Below are positions 24,776 to 34,969 of a DNA stretch of 37,472 nucleotides, piece by piece. This DNA is from Deltaproteobacteria bacterium (lineage in GTDB: Bacteria; Desulfobacterota; Desulfobaccia; Desulfobaccales; Desulfobaccaceae), in NCBI GenBank assembly GCA_019309545.1, contig JAFDGA010000021.1, positions 1-37,472 on the forward strand. Direction: 5' to 3'. Below the pieces are notes generated by a model. That model was not told the origin of the DNA, ran no database searches, and saw nothing but the letters and a program-made list of their open reading frames with translations. Position 1 is the stretch's first letter. Each line of letters opens with the position of its first letter. A program made the translations under genes and the position numbers.

Positions 24776-25069
24776 GATATTTTTTCGCAATCCAGTTAAT
24801 AAATTTAAATCGGACCCGGTTTGCCCTCCGACAACCGGTGACGCGCGGAGCCGCCTTTTTACAAATTACTTGTCCGGAAACTTTTTCCCATGTATAGTTA
24901 AATCTTGGCATTGATTATTCGGATCATGGTTGGGCTTGATTAACCCGGCCGAGAAAATCTGTCTCAGAAACGAGGACCGGTATCCCTAATTACCTAAAAT
25001 CGAACTTTTTTGGCCATAAATTACTGGTATGGCAAATCCTCCCCCATTTCTCTCGACCAGGGAGCAGAT

Positions 25070-26005
25070 ATGGCAGCTAAACTGATCATGGTTACCGGAG
25101 GGGCCGGGTTTATCGGCTCACATGTGGTGGACCTCCTGTTAGAGCAGGGGCACCGGGTGCTGGTGGTCGACGATCTCTCCACCGGCTCAAGGGCCAATCT
25201 CAATCCGCAGGCTGAATTTCATCAGTTGGATATTCGCCGTCCTGAGGTTTATGATCTGATTTTACAGACTAAGCCAGCGGTCATCTGCCATCAGGCCGCC
25301 CAGGTCAGTGTCAGGAATTCAGTGGCTGATCCGCTCTACGATGCCACGATCAATATCATGGGGTCTTTGAACCTGCTCCAGGCCGCGATCGAGACTAGAG
25401 TGGAAAAATTTATTTTCGCTTCCACCGGCGGCGCTATCTATGGCGAACAGGATTATTTCCCCGCCGATGAGCAGCATCCGCTGCGGCCGGTCTGTCCCTA
25501 TGGGGTCGCCAAGCTGGCGGTGGAGAAGTACCTCTACTATTATCAGCAGGAGTATGGCCTTAAGTATGTGGCCCTGCGTTACGCCAATGTCTATGGGCCC
25601 CGGCAGGATCCTTACGGGGAGGCCGGGGTAGTGGCCATCTTTGCCGAGAAGATGCTGAGCGGGGAACAGGCGGTGATTAATGGCGACGGGTTACAGACCC
25701 GGGACTTTGTTTATGTTAAGGACGTGGCCCGGGCCAACTGGCTGGCCCTTGGTGCCGACGTTCAGGGCGAAATCAATATCGGCACCGGTCTGGAGACGGA
25801 CATCAACACCCTGTTCCATTATCTGAAGGAATTTACTGCCGCTTCTATGGAGGAGTACCACGGCCCGCCCAAATCCGGGGAGCAGCGGCGCAGTGTGATC
25901 AATTTCGGCAAGGCCCGGGCGCAACTGGGCTGGGAGCCGCAGACCCCCTTGAAGGAGGGTCTGGCCGCTACGGTGGAGTATTTTCGCCACCATTCAACCA
26001 CCTAG
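25070..26005 (+). CDS. NAD-dependent sugar-nucleotide epimerase/dehydratase
   Basis: A 311-residue extended short-chain dehydrogenase of the UDP-glucose 4-epimerase group. It has the NAD-binding motif VTGGAGFIGSHVVDLL at the N-terminus and VVDDLSTGSRANL, a catalytic Ser in ASTGGAIYGE, and Y-x3-K in CPYGVAKLAVEKYL. RYANVYGPRQDPYGEAGVV and GDGLQTRDFVYVKDVARA are typical of GalE/WbpP-like epimerases. It would make UDP-galactose or a related sugar for cell-surface glycans. The ATG at 25070 is preferred to the upstream GTG-type start at 25010 because it has GGGAG in front and begins directly at the Rossmann fold. No other sugar genes are adjacent. Confidence 0.9.
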   Translation: MAAKLIMVTGGAGFIGSHVVDLLLEQGHRVLVVDDLSTGSRANLNPQAEFHQLDIRRPEVYDLILQTKPAVICHQAAQVSVRNSVADPLYDATINIMGSLNLLQAAIETRVEKFIFASTGGAIYGEQDYFPADEQHPLRPVCPYGVAKLAVEKYLYYYQQEYGLKYVALRYANVYGPRQDPYGEAGVVAIFAEKMLSGEQAVINGDGLQTRDFVYVKDVARANWLALGADVQGEINIGTGLETDINTLFHYLKEFTAASMEEYHGPPKSGEQRRSVINFGKARAQLGWEPQTPLKEGLAATVEYFRHHSTT

Positions 26006-26081
26006 GAAGATCCAGACAGAAGCTAACCCGCGTTAATACCGTTGGAACTACCGGAGAAGGAAAGCTCAGCAAAGAACCGGT

Positions 26082-27437
26082 TCAGGACCTTTCAGGAGAT
26101 TTCTCCAATCCCAGGACCGGTAGAATAAAATAAAAATCATTGCCCTCCGAGGTAGGTTCATAGCCTACCTGGCCGCCGTGGGTTTCGATGACGTTGCGCA
26201 TAAAATAGAGGCCGCGGCCAGTTCCCACTTCTCCTCCGATATTGCTGCCGCGATACCCTTCATCAAAGATATGCTCGATGTCTGGGGGCGGAACATGAGG
26301 CCCGGAGGAAAAGACATTGAAGCGGATTCCATCTTTGCCCGGGCCGAAAAAATCTTTGACCAATTGACGACCGAAAGAAACATATTTACGGCCCGACGGG
26401 CTGGGGCGGGTATATTTCACCGCATTAGAGAAAAGATTAGCGTATACTTGGGCAATCAATCCCTTATCTACGGATAAGGTGAGATCTTCTTCCGGGACCC
26501 CGCCCAGGCTTTCGTCGATTTCGATCTGGCGTTCCCGGAATTTGGGCAAAAACAGTTCCAACTGCGGAGCAATGATCTCGCTACGGACGTTGCAGGTCCG
26601 ACGTCGGAGGACAAAGTGGCCTTTCTCGAAATGGCTGGGCCGGAATAGGGATTCTAAATACAGGCTGATGCCTTGATAATGCTTTTCCAGATTCTGAAAA
26701 TCTTCTTCGATGCCTTGAATCAATTCCTGCAGGGCCGGGGCTATTTCTCGGGCTTTGGCCTCGGCTGCGGGGGCGGTCGGAAGACCACGGCACAGGTCAT
26801 GCAAGGACATGATTTTCTTTTTTAAATGGCGCAAGTAAAGCGTCAGGCTGATGTTCGGGGTGATGACATTATGTTCGATGTCGGCCACCAGACTATTGAT
26901 AAACCGAATATGCTGGATGTTCTGCCAGAGAATGATTTTGTTATTTAAACAGTAGCCCAGACGGTTAGTATATTTTTCAAAGAAAAACTTGTCAGACTCG
27001 GAAAGACCATCCACCGGAAAGATTTCCAGCATGCCGATCACCTGGTCCTTGGCAAAAAACGGCAACCGTTCCACCAACAAACGATTGCCCCGGATCGGAA
27101 TAATCCAGGAGGACCCGACCTCATAGGTGGTGCTGGAAAGATAAATATACGGAGGTGGCGGCGTCATTTCAGGCTGGAGTCCAGTCAAACTGTCGCACAC
27201 ATACTCCATCCGGCCGGCATCGCTAGACACCAGACAGAGGCGGCTGTCCCGGTCAAAGAACTCCTTAATGACCGTAATGCAGACCCGATAAAGGTTTTCC
27301 AGGGTTTCATATTCCTGGGACAGGTCGAAGAAGGTTTTAATCGCATCATCCTGTAACCGGCCGAAATTGTATTCCTGGAAACTCTTTTTCTTTTCCTGGA
27401 CGCGTTGGCGAACCACATCTAGATCAGTGGGTTCCAT
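26082..27437 (-). CDS. Orphan sensor histidine kinase-like protein
   Basis: A 451-residue soluble protein. A GAF-like N-terminal region (about 40-170; VCITVIKEFFDRDSRLCLVS) precedes a divergent dimerisation helix with a candidate phospho-acceptor histidine, SLVADIEHNVITPNISLTLY (about 182-201). A long coiled helix and a C-terminal ATPase domain follow: N box LFSNAVKYTR, D box region IEHIFDEGYRGSN, and G box GTGRGLYFMRNVIETHGG. There are no membrane segments, no receiver and no response regulator next door. It may phosphorylate a distant partner or work as an ATP-binding regulator. It is convergent with the epimerase gene, and a 445-bp gap with a repeat lies upstream. Confidence 0.8.
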   Translation of the reverse strand: MEPTDLDVVRQRVQEKKKSFQEYNFGRLQDDAIKTFFDLSQEYETLENLYRVCITVIKEFFDRDSRLCLVSSDAGRMEYVCDSLTGLQPEMTPPPPYIYLSSTTYEVGSSWIIPIRGNRLLVERLPFFAKDQVIGMLEIFPVDGLSESDKFFFEKYTNRLGYCLNNKIILWQNIQHIRFINSLVADIEHNVITPNISLTLYLRHLKKKIMSLHDLCRGLPTAPAAEAKAREIAPALQELIQGIEEDFQNLEKHYQGISLYLESLFRPSHFEKGHFVLRRRTCNVRSEIIAPQLELFLPKFRERQIEIDESLGGVPEEDLTLSVDKGLIAQVYANLFSNAVKYTRPSPSGRKYVSFGRQLVKDFFGPGKDGIRFNVFSSGPHVPPPDIEHIFDEGYRGSNIGGEVGTGRGLYFMRNVIETHGGQVGYEPTSEGNDFYFILPVLGLEKSPERS

Positions 27438-27882
27438 GGGTCGGATTCCTTTAACCGCTGTCTCGGAGATTTCACCTACCAGACATTGCTCACAGCCTGA
27501 ACATCAGATGCATGGCGTTGCATGAATTGGGGCATCAGGGTCCTAATAAAGTGCTTTCAAAGGAGAAGGGGATTTAACCTAATGTCTTGGTTAATGAATC
27601 CCAGTCAGTCTTTTTGTATATTTTGGGATAACCGGGAAAAATAATAACTGGCAAGCATCTTGAGTGATCCATTTATATATTATCATATTTAATAACTGCC
27701 CTTCAAGGCAGTGTAGATTTGCCTTACCTAGTTTCGCCACCGTCTATAGCTCTTACTCGGGTCGCAAAAAATGGATGGGGGCAGAGAAAAACCGCTTTTG
27801 GGAAGGGGGAGGGGCCGACAATCCCCCTTTTTCCCCATCAAATTAACCTTTTAAATGCTTCGAGAAATAAATAGCCGTTGCT
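27438..27882. other. Intergenic region between fumarase beta and the orphan kinase
   Basis: 445 bp without a supported gene. It contains a hairpin (ACTGCC/GGCAGT, 27695-27712), which on the minus strand is followed by a T/A-rich stretch and might end fumarase transcription, and copy 3 of the intergenic repeat at 27800-27855. A 20-codon frame at 27582-27644 (+) has purines in front but no other support. Confidence 0.5.
27800..27855 (-). repeat. Intergenic repeat, copy 3 (inverted)
   Basis: Read on the minus strand, the same core TTTAAAAGGTTAATTT (27855-27840) is followed by a G-rich arm and CGGCCCCTCCCCCTTCCC. The core is identical to copies 1 and 2, while the hairpin part is diverged. It lies 28 bases downstream of the fumarase beta stop. 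Confidence 0.6.
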
Positions 27883-28455
27883 TTAGCAACCGATCTTGCC
27901 TGACCGGGCATAGTGTTTAACCCCTTCCTCATAAAGGTCGTGCCCCCGGCAATCATTGATGACGATAGTAGGAAAATCCTCCACCACCAGCCGGTGGATG
28001 GCTTCCGGACCCAGATCCTCATAGGCCAGGACCTGAGCCTCTTTGATGGCCTGGGCAATCAAGGCCCCGGCCCCGCCGGTCGCCCCCAGGTAAACCGCTT
28101 TATATTTCACCAGGGCGTCGATCACTTCCGGGCTGCGCTTGCCTTTGCCGATCATGGCCTTGAGTCCCCGAGCCAGAAGCTGGGGGGTATAGGGATCCAT
28201 CCGGTAACTGGTGGTGGGGCCGGCCGCCCCGATCACCTGACCGGGCCGTGCCGGACTGGGACCCACATAATACATCACCTGACCCTGGAGATCAAAGGGC
28301 AGCTCCTGGCCGGTGTTCAACAGGTCAATCAGACGCTTATGCGCCGCATCCCGGGCGGTATAGATGACACCACTCAGCAAAACCTTATCACCAATCTGCA
28401 GATCGGTGACCTGCTGGTCATTCAAAGGGGTGGTTAATTTTATGGTTCTGGACAT
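27883..28455 (-). CDS. Fumarate hydratase class I, beta subunit
   Basis: A 190-residue protein matching the C-terminal (swivel) domain of class I Fe-S hydro-lyases (FumA C-terminus/TtdB). The blocks GDKVLLSGVIYTARDAAHKR, IGAAGPTTSYRMDPYTPQLL, MIGKGKRSPEVIDAL and YLGATGGAGALIAQAI are characteristic. With the alpha subunit encoded 10 bases upstream it would hydrate fumarate to L-malate. L(+)-tartrate dehydratase is the alternative assignment, but a housekeeping fumarase is more likely in an anaerobe with no tartrate genes nearby. Confidence 0.92.
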   Translation of the reverse strand: MSRTIKLTTPLNDQQVTDLQIGDKVLLSGVIYTARDAAHKRLIDLLNTGQELPFDLQGQVMYYVGPSPARPGQVIGAAGPTTSYRMDPYTPQLLARGLKAMIGKGKRSPEVIDALVKYKAVYLGATGGAGALIAQAIKEAQVLAYEDLGPEAIHRLVVEDFPTIVINDCRGHDLYEEGVKHYARSGKIGC

Positions 28456-28465
28456 GGACTGCTCC

Positions 28466-29305
28466 TTATAACACTACTTCCTGGTGACGGCTGGCATGGC
28501 ACTGGACATTAACCGCCACCGGCAGACTGGCAATATGGCAAGGTATCAGGTTGATATGGACGGCCAGGGAAGTAAAACGTCCCCCCAACCCCTGGGGGCC
28601 GATTCCCAGATCATTGATCAGGGTCAACAACTCTTCTTCCAGGACGGCCAACTCCGGGTCGGGATGCTGGCTACCCACCTCCCGCAACAGGGCCTTTTTG
28701 GCCTGCAGGGCGGCCTGCTCAAAGGTGCCGCCGATACCCACCCCAATGATGGTCGGCGGACAGGGATTGGCTCCCGCCTCCCGGACCGTTTGCACCACCT
28801 TCTCTTTGATCCCGGCCAGGCCCGCGGCCGGGCGCAGCATATAGACCCGGCTCATGTTTTCGCTGCCGCCGCCTTTGGGGACCACGATCAGCTTTAAGCG
28901 GTCGCCGGGCACGATGCTGGTGTAGATCACCGCCGGGGTATTATCGCCGGTGTTTTGGCGGGTAAGGGGATGGCACAAGGATTTCCGCAAGTAGCCTTCC
29001 TGATATCCCTGGCGCACGCCTGCCTGAATAGCCTCATTAAAGTCGCCCCCGACCAGATGGACCTCCTGCCCGACCTCGGCAAAGACTACGGTCAGGCCGC
29101 AATCCTGACAGAGGGGGATCAGCTTTTCCCGGGCAATGCGGGCGTTTTCCAATAATTGCCGGAATACTTCTTGGCCGGCCGGGGATTCTTCCTCCCGCAG
29201 CCCCTTTTCCAAGGCCCGGATCATATCTTCCCCCAGCTCAAAATTAGCCGTCATCGCTGCTTGTCTGACCGCCGCGGTCACTTCTTTAACGTTGATTTCT
29301 CGCAT
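28466..29305 (-). CDS. Fumarate hydratase class I, alpha subunit
   Basis: A 279-residue protein matching the N-terminal catalytic domain of class I fumarases/TtdA. Conserved cysteines that should ligate the [4Fe-4S] cluster appear in LIPLCQDCGLTVVF, ANPCPPTIIGVGIGG and VNVQCHASRH. NTGDNTPAVIYTSIVPGD and VVPKGGGSENMSRV are family signatures. It is encoded just upstream of the beta subunit, the usual split arrangement in deltaproteobacteria and archaea. Copy 2 of the intergenic repeat lies upstream, between this gene and the hybrid kinase. Confidence 0.93.
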   Translation of the reverse strand: MREINVKEVTAAVRQAAMTANFELGEDMIRALEKGLREEESPAGQEVFRQLLENARIAREKLIPLCQDCGLTVVFAEVGQEVHLVGGDFNEAIQAGVRQGYQEGYLRKSLCHPLTRQNTGDNTPAVIYTSIVPGDRLKLIVVPKGGGSENMSRVYMLRPAAGLAGIKEKVVQTVREAGANPCPPTIIGVGIGGTFEQAALQAKKALLREVGSQHPDPELAVLEEELLTLINDLGIGPQGLGGRFTSLAVHINLIPCHIASLPVAVNVQCHASRHQEVVL

Positions 29306-29341
29306 CTTTTTTTCTCATTTATATCTTTATGTTACTCCGCG

Positions 29342-29413
29342 TTTAAAAGGTTAATTTAAGGGAGGGCCGGGGGACCGTCAGCCCCCCTCTCCCCTCAAGC
29401 TCTTTTCCCCACC
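29342..29413 (+). repeat. Intergenic repeat, copy 2
   Basis: The core TTTAAAAGGTTAATTT (29342-29357) is followed by a G-rich arm and a C-rich arm (to about 29395), then CAAGCTCTTTTCCCCACC. It closely matches copy 1 over its whole length apart from small changes in the arms. It lies between the 5' end of fumarase alpha and the 3' end of the hybrid kinase gene. Confidence 0.75.
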
Positions 29414-29457
29414 TTAAAAGATTGCGGAAAGGATGACAATTGAAATCGCTGGTTTTT

Positions 29458-31881
29458 TTAGAACTTGTCTAAGATCCCCCGGACCGTTGTGAGCAGTTGT
29501 CTCAGGTTATAAGGCTTCCTAAGGAACCAGGTTTTTTTGGCCTGGAAAACTTCCTGTCCCACAGAGTCCTCGTTAAAACCGCTGGTGAGAACCACTCTGG
29601 CCTGGGGATCGAGTCCAATCAATTCTTCCAGACATCTCTTACCCCCCATGCCCGGCATCGATAGATCCAAAATAACCAGATCTAGATATCTGGCCTGCTG
29701 TCGATAAATCTGTAACGCCTCCTCGCCGCTGGCCGCAGTAATTACCTGATAACCATACCTTTTCAACATGTTTTGACCTAAATCTCGCAGGGTTTCCTCG
29801 TCATCGACGAACAGGATGGTCTCTGTCCCCTGCCAGGAAACCTCTAAAGCCTTCTTTACCACTGGTTGGGCCAGTTCACCGGCTTTGTCCAAAGCCGGCA
29901 GATAAATTCTGAAAGTGGTTCCTTTCCCGGGTTCGCTGGAGCAATTTATGTATCCCCCATGACTTTGCACCACCCCATAGACCATGGCCAGCCCCAAGCC
30001 GGTGCCCCGACCGGGCTCTTTGGTGGTAAAGAATGGCTCAAAAATGCGTTCCATCAGCTCTTTCGACATGCCGCAGCCCGTATCGGAAACGCTGAGTAAG
30101 ACATAATCACCGGGTTTGACCCCCAGATGATCTTGGCGGTGCTGATGGTCTAAAGTGAGGTTTTCGGTGGCCAGGATTAATTTCCCTCCTGCTGGCATGG
30201 CATCGCGGGCATTAACCGCCAGATTTAACAGCACCTGCTCAAGTTGAATCGGGTCGGCATGGACCGTCCATAAATTACGCGCCTGCCGTAATTCAATGGC
30301 AATCATCCGGGGGATAGTTCTGACCAAGATCTTTTCAATTTTCTCAATGGCCTCATTGAGATTGACCGGTTGGAGATTGCTCTCTGCCTTCCGACCTAAG
30401 GTAAGAATTTGCTGGATCAATTTAGCCCCCTGCTGGGCGGCTTTGTTTATTGTTTTTAATTCAGCAAAGCCAGGATGATCATTGTCCAGCTCCAAGAGAA
30501 GAATTTCGGCATAACCCTGAATAGCTTGAAGAATATTATTGAAGTCATGAGCAATGCCGCTGGCCAGGGTCCCCACTGCCTCCATTTTTTGGGCCTGTTG
30601 GAGTTGTGCCCGCAGGTTTTTCTCAGCGCTGACATCGATAATAAAAGCCAGCGTAGCCGGTTCGCCCTGATAGTCTATTAGCGCCAGCCTCACTGCAACA
30701 TTAAAAGTTTGGCCATTCTTTTTCAGGGTTTTGACCTCGTAAGGGGGGACTTCCCGGCCCGCCAAACTATCTGACCGCCTCTGTCGGACCATTTCTCGCA
30801 GCTCCGGAACAGTGAAAGACCCCACTTCGCGACCCAAAATTTCCCTGGCATGGTCATAGCCAAACATTTTGAGCCAAGCGGGATTGACATAAACGTATTT
30901 TCCGTGCTGAACTATGCTGATCCCTAGCGGGGCTGATTCGATCAGGTTGCGCATTTGGACTTCTGAAGCCTGCCGCGCCTCCTCCGACCGCTGGCGCGCT
31001 TCCCTAAGTTCGATACTGTGCAGGGCAAAACCCAGATCTTCCCCCACATCTTGGAAAAGCTCTCGCTCCTCCGGGTAAATCGCCATTTCGGGGGGGATGG
31101 AAACACTTAGCAACCCGTAGGTTTGGCCGTTATATTCCAATCGGCAAGTCATGGCCACCCGGCCTTGGTATTGATGAGCCAAGGGACAATCACCACAAGC
31201 TGACGGCGGATTCAGAATTACCACCGGAGCCGTTTGGGTCAGGGCCTGAAGAGCACAGTAAATTAACTCACCACGTTGCAAGCGCTCCGGCAGGGGGTGA
31301 AAGTTATTACCCAGTCCAGATTCAGCGGCTTGCACAAATCGCCCGGATTCATCCAAGAGTGCGATCCAGGCGGTTAAATAACCCCGCGTCTCGATTAATT
31401 TGTCGCAGGCGTGCTGGATCAGCCGGTCGCGCTCTATTTCCGGGGTGATGACTTGGCTGACACCGCGGACCGCCCGCAATACGGCGTTGAGGTGCTCAAT
31501 CCGCTTCTCGGTCTGACTTTTGTGAAAAGCGATTTCGATAGTAATGTGCAATTCTCGGTTGTCAAAAGGTTTTAAGATATATCCGAAAGGTTCGGTTAAT
31601 TTGGCGCGCTTCAAGGTCTGCTCATCTCCATAAGCGGTGAGGAACACCACCGGGATTTTGAAACAGGAGCGGATCTGCTCCGCGGCCGCGATACCATCCA
31701 TCTCACCTGATAAGACAATATCCATCAGCACCAAATCGGGGTTATGGGTTGCGGCTATTTCTACCGCTTCCTCCCCCGAGGGCACGATAGCGGCAACACT
31801 GTAACCCAGGTTCTCCAGCGTCCGTTGCAGATCTTCGGCGATAATCCTTTCATCTTCCACGATCAAGATACGCTTTTTCAT
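29458..31881 (-). CDS. Hybrid histidine kinase with receivers at both ends (REC-GAF-PAS-HisKA-HATPase-REC)
   Basis: An 807-residue soluble signalling protein. The N-terminal receiver begins [17 protein letters not shown], with phospho-Asp in [18 protein letters not shown]-like domain follows (about 140-315), then PAS (about 325-440), HisKA with the phospho-His in [18 protein letters not shown], HATPase with the G2-like [20 protein letters not shown], and a second receiver, [16 protein letters not shown], with Asp in [13 protein letters not shown]. The ATG at 31881 is chosen because AAAGGA lies 7 bases upstream; an earlier ATG (31905) is possible. It begins close behind the HisKA_2 kinase, whose phosphate its N-terminal receiver may accept. 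It lacks a DNA-binding domain. Confidence 0.9.
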   Translation of the reverse strand: MKKRILIVEDERIIAEDLQRTLENLGYSVAAIVPSGEEAVEIAATHNPDLVLMDIVLSGEMDGIAAAEQIRSCFKIPVVFLTAYGDEQTLKRAKLTEPFGYILKPFDNRELHITIEIAFHKSQTEKRIEHLNAVLRAVRGVSQVITPEIERDRLIQHACDKLIETRGYLTAWIALLDESGRFVQAAESGLGNNFHPLPERLQRGELIYCALQALTQTAPVVILNPPSACGDCPLAHQYQGRVAMTCRLEYNGQTYGLLSVSIPPEMAIYPEERELFQDVGEDLGFALHSIELREARQRSEEARQASEVQMRNLIESAPLGISIVQHGKYVYVNPAWLKMFGYDHAREILGREVGSFTVPELREMVRQRRSDSLAGREVPPYEVKTLKKNGQTFNVAVRLALIDYQGEPATLAFIIDVSAEKNLRAQLQQAQKMEAVGTLASGIAHDFNNILQAIQGYAEILLLELDNDHPGFAELKTINKAAQQGAKLIQQILTLGRKAESNLQPVNLNEAIEKIEKILVRTIPRMIAIELRQARNLWTVHADPIQLEQVLLNLAVNARDAMPAGGKLILATENLTLDHQHRQDHLGVKPGDYVLLSVSDTGCGMSKELMERIFEPFFTTKEPGRGTGLGLAMVYGVVQSHGGYINCSSEPGKGTTFRIYLPALDKAGELAQPVVKKALEVSWQGTETILFVDDEETLRDLGQNMLKRYGYQVITAASGEEALQIYRQQARYLDLVILDLSMPGMGGKRCLEELIGLDPQARVVLTSGFNEDSVGQEVFQAKKTWFLRKPYNLRQLLTTVRGILDKF

Positions 31882-31907
31882 TAGTCGATCCTTTGTAGTA
31901 GTCATCC

Positions 31908-34883
31908 TTAGCGCTTAGCAGAAAATTCGATGATAAATTCGGTGCCGCCGGTCCGATTCAGCCGGATTTTCCCCTGGAGCTGTTCTTCAATTAAGATATG
32001 TACCAGATGCAGGCCTAATGATTCGGCTTTGTTAAAGTCGAAATCTTCCGGCAGCCCCACGCCGTTGTCGCGGATGATTAATTCCAGCTTCTGATCACCC
32101 ATAGAATGCAAGCTGAGGTTAATTTCACCTTTTTTATGGTCTGGAAAGGCGTATTTCAGGGAATTGGAGACCAGTTCGTTGATGATCAGGCCACAAGGAA
32201 TGGCGATGTCAACCCCCAGGTGAACGTCTTCCACCGCCAGTTTCAGGGCAATTTTCGTCGAATCGGCTCTATAAGTTTGATACAGCCCCTCTACCAGGGT
32301 CTTGATGTAAGAAGGTAGGTCAATCCTGGCCAGGTCCGGGGATTGATATAGTAACTCATGCACCAGAGCCATGATTTTTATGCGGTTCTGACTGTCCTGG
32401 ATAACCTCACATACCTTGGGGTCATCGGCATATCCGGCTTGCAGCTTGAGCAGACTGGAAATAATCTGCATATTGTTTTTGACCCGGTGGTGGATCTCCT
32501 TCAGAAGCACTTCTTTTTCTCGGAGCGAGGCCTTAATAAGCTCCTCGGCCTGTTGGCGCTGAATAATTCGCCACATTCCGGCCATCAGCAGAGTAAGTTG
32601 GCGGACATCAGATTCGTCATAGTCCGAGGGTTTGTTACCTACGCCGGCGACCAGGACAATATGATTACCCTCGAAGATCGGCACATTCATATGCCGCCTG
32701 ATCTCAACATGGCCCTCGGGATAGCCCTTTTTCCAGGGGTTGGGCGCGGTATAATCATTGGTGATTATCGGCTGGCGCTGCCGAATTGCTTCGCCCCAGA
32801 GTCCGGTGGTCTCTACCGGGTAATCTATCGGCTTATCGGCGATGCGACATTCAGCCATGGCGCTTTTCGACCAGCCATACATCGTCAGAACCGACTCGTC
32901 TTCATTCGTAAAGGCCAGATAGCCGATCCTGCTTTTAGTAAGGGAAGTTCCTTCTTCCAGGGCAAAGTTTATGATCTCCTGGGGGGTGGCATGCGTCAGT
33001 TGATGAAGTCTTAATAGGGCCTCCAGGCGAGATTCATTTAATTTTAACACCTCCTCGGCCAGTTTACGGTCGGTGATATCGACCCAGTTTGCCAAATAAT
33101 ACTTGAATTCCCCGTTGCTCCTTATCGGAGTGGAATTGATTTCCACCCAGAATCGCTGTTCATCCTTATTCCGGAAAATTTCCACTAGCTTGGATGTGCC
33201 CTCACCCATAGCTGCCCTCAGGTCTGCAGCAGTTTTTTCCACGGTTTCCGGCGTCCACCACGGATAGGGGGCCTTTTGGCCAATAAGCTCTGTGGAGGAA
33301 AAACCGGTTAGCCTTTCCAGGGCCGGATTCACATACCTTATGGAAGTATCTGGATTAATAACAACTATCGGATGCGAAGAATTAATCAAAATATTGTTTC
33401 TAAACTCTTCGCTTTCCCTTAGTGCCTGCTCGGCCTGCTTGCGGGCGGTAATGTCGCGTGACACCTCCACTGCCATTTTCGGACGTCCGTCTGGATGTCG
33501 GCCCGCCACACCGGCGCAGCGCCATAAATACATTATCTGGCCGTCGGCGCCAATTACTTCAGTCTCATGTTCATGGATTTGACTGTCCTGGAAAACCTTG
33601 CTGACAAGGCAAGATTCGCAAGGCTCTTCTCGCCGATGATAGACCGCGTAGCATTTTTTTCCCACTAAGTCGGGTCCAAATAATCGCCTGGCAACCTCGT
33701 TAACAAACAAAATATTATGATCTTCATCTATCATGCTAATATGATCAGGCACCGATTGGATAATCCCGGTTAGTCTTTCTTCACTTGCTCGCAGCGCCTC
33801 TTCGGTCAGCTTCCGTTCGGCGATTTCTGCCTCAAGCTGGCGGTTCTTCTCTTCAATAATTTCCCGCTCTCTTTTTGAGGCTTCTACCAGGCGGGCCTGC
33901 AGATCCAAATTGCGCTTGTCGGACCTCCAGATAATCCCTATCCCACCTAATAGAAGAAGCGCTAAGGACCCGAGCACCACCGGCAGATGCCAGGGAGACA
34001 TGGAACCGAATACCTCGGTTATGGGTAGAGCACCGTGCAGACAGAAGGGCGTGTCGTGAATCGGAACCCAGAGGGCAATCATCTTCTCCTGGGTCCGATC
34101 ATTGCTGACTGTCCGAACCCCTTGGGATTCACCGGGATTTATTCTGCCGAGGTCGGGGAGCAATGAGTGGCGTAGGTCTGTATGCCGATATACATCTAAG
34201 TAGGGTCCATCTGGCTGTAACAGTATGATGTGGAGAATCAGATTCGAGGCTCCGGACCCTCCAGCAATTAGATGGGTGTAAAGGGTTTTGGTTGAGACCC
34301 AGGCAATAATCTGTCCGGCATAGGTGCCTTTAAAAACGTAGGGAGTGGAGACCATTACCTTCACCAGACGACGCCCGAGGGGTTTGACAAGGATGACCGG
34401 GCCCGAGCCTTCCGGGGCCAGGAATTGTTGCCAGTTCCACTCATCCTGCCGTTTGGTGTCTGCCGACCGGCTATCCACCAAACATTCTCCAGAACTATCA
34501 ATAAATACGATGCGGGTATAGATCGGTCCGGGACCCAGATGCCTTTCATTCCGGAGACGATCAAAACACTTTTGGATAGCAATCAGGCTAGCCCTGAGGC
34601 CATATTCCATGGACATTCCCAGGGCCTTATTTTCAAAGAATAACGAGATCTCCCGGCTGTGGGCGAGATCTCGCAGATCTTGTTTCCGCTCGGAATAGAA
34701 ATAGCTCACTGCGGCGGCACGCTTCTCCAGATCCTGCCGTAAATTTTTCAAAGCCAACTTTTGTAATTCCACCTGGGATAAGTAATTCTCTCCGATCAGG
34801 AAAGCGATGAATCCGGCCAGCGCTATACCCATCAGCAAGGCGATGAAATACCTTTTTATTAAGGGGTGCTGAGTATTGTCCAT
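31908..34883 (-). CDS. Membrane sensor histidine kinase with PAS, GAF and HisKA_2 domains
   Basis: A 991-residue membrane kinase. TM1 (about 12-33) and TM2 (about 292-313) bracket a large periplasmic sensor of the Cache type. On the cytoplasmic side there is a helix, a PAS domain (about 365-480, with a C-x2-C in [10 protein letters not shown]), a second PAS (about 490-610), a GAF domain (about 625-790; [18 protein letters not shown]), and a HisKA_2 domain with the phospho-His in [20 protein letters not shown]. The ATPase domain has [15 protein letters not shown] and [14 protein letters not shown]. HisKA_2 kinases often signal to receivers in separate proteins. It lies between a solute-binding protein gene (86-bp gap) and the double-receiver hybrid kinase. 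Confidence 0.92.
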   Translation of the reverse strand: MDNTQHPLIKRYFIALLMGIALAGFIAFLIGENYLSQVELQKLALKNLRQDLEKRAAAVSYFYSERKQDLRDLAHSREISLFFENKALGMSMEYGLRASLIAIQKCFDRLRNERHLGPGPIYTRIVFIDSSGECLVDSRSADTKRQDEWNWQQFLAPEGSGPVILVKPLGRRLVKVMVSTPYVFKGTYAGQIIAWVSTKTLYTHLIAGGSGASNLILHIILLQPDGPYLDVYRHTDLRHSLLPDLGRINPGESQGVRTVSNDRTQEKMIALWVPIHDTPFCLHGALPITEVFGSMSPWHLPVVLGSLALLLLGGIGIIWRSDKRNLDLQARLVEASKREREIIEEKNRQLEAEIAERKLTEEALRASEERLTGIIQSVPDHISMIDEDHNILFVNEVARRLFGPDLVGKKCYAVYHRREEPCESCLVSKVFQDSQIHEHETEVIGADGQIMYLWRCAGVAGRHPDGRPKMAVEVSRDITARKQAEQALRESEEFRNNILINSSHPIVVINPDTSIRYVNPALERLTGFSSTELIGQKAPYPWWTPETVEKTAADLRAAMGEGTSKLVEIFRNKDEQRFWVEINSTPIRSNGEFKYYLANWVDITDRKLAEEVLKLNESRLEALLRLHQLTHATPQEIINFALEEGTSLTKSRIGYLAFTNEDESVLTMYGWSKSAMAECRIADKPIDYPVETTGLWGEAIRQRQPIITNDYTAPNPWKKGYPEGHVEIRRHMNVPIFEGNHIVLVAGVGNKPSDYDESDVRQLTLLMAGMWRIIQRQQAEELIKASLREKEVLLKEIHHRVKNNMQIISSLLKLQAGYADDPKVCEVIQDSQNRIKIMALVHELLYQSPDLARIDLPSYIKTLVEGLYQTYRADSTKIALKLAVEDVHLGVDIAIPCGLIINELVSNSLKYAFPDHKKGEINLSLHSMGDQKLELIIRDNGVGLPEDFDFNKAESLGLHLVHILIEEQLQGKIRLNRTGGTEFIIEFSAKR

Positions 34884-34969
34884 CTTCTCCGTCTGCTTTC
34901 CGATGAAATAATTACCTCCAAAAAAATGCCAACCGTTTTTACCGCTACAAAAGCTTAACCCTTCTCAGG

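Noticed and set aside
24654-24914. Reading frames on both strands overlapping the structured RNA promoter region
   Set aside because: They cross the consensus promoter, have odd composition and no Shine-Dalgarno; the RNA gene explains the region better.
26075-26084. 10-bp palindrome GAACCGGTTC at the kinase 3' end
   Set aside because: It stands alone, with no T-run or second copy nearby; too little to call a site.
27582-27644. A 20-codon + frame preceded by AAGGAGAAGGGG
   Set aside because: Too short, no conserved feature recognised, and the purine stretch is 10 bases from the ATG; it may be chance.
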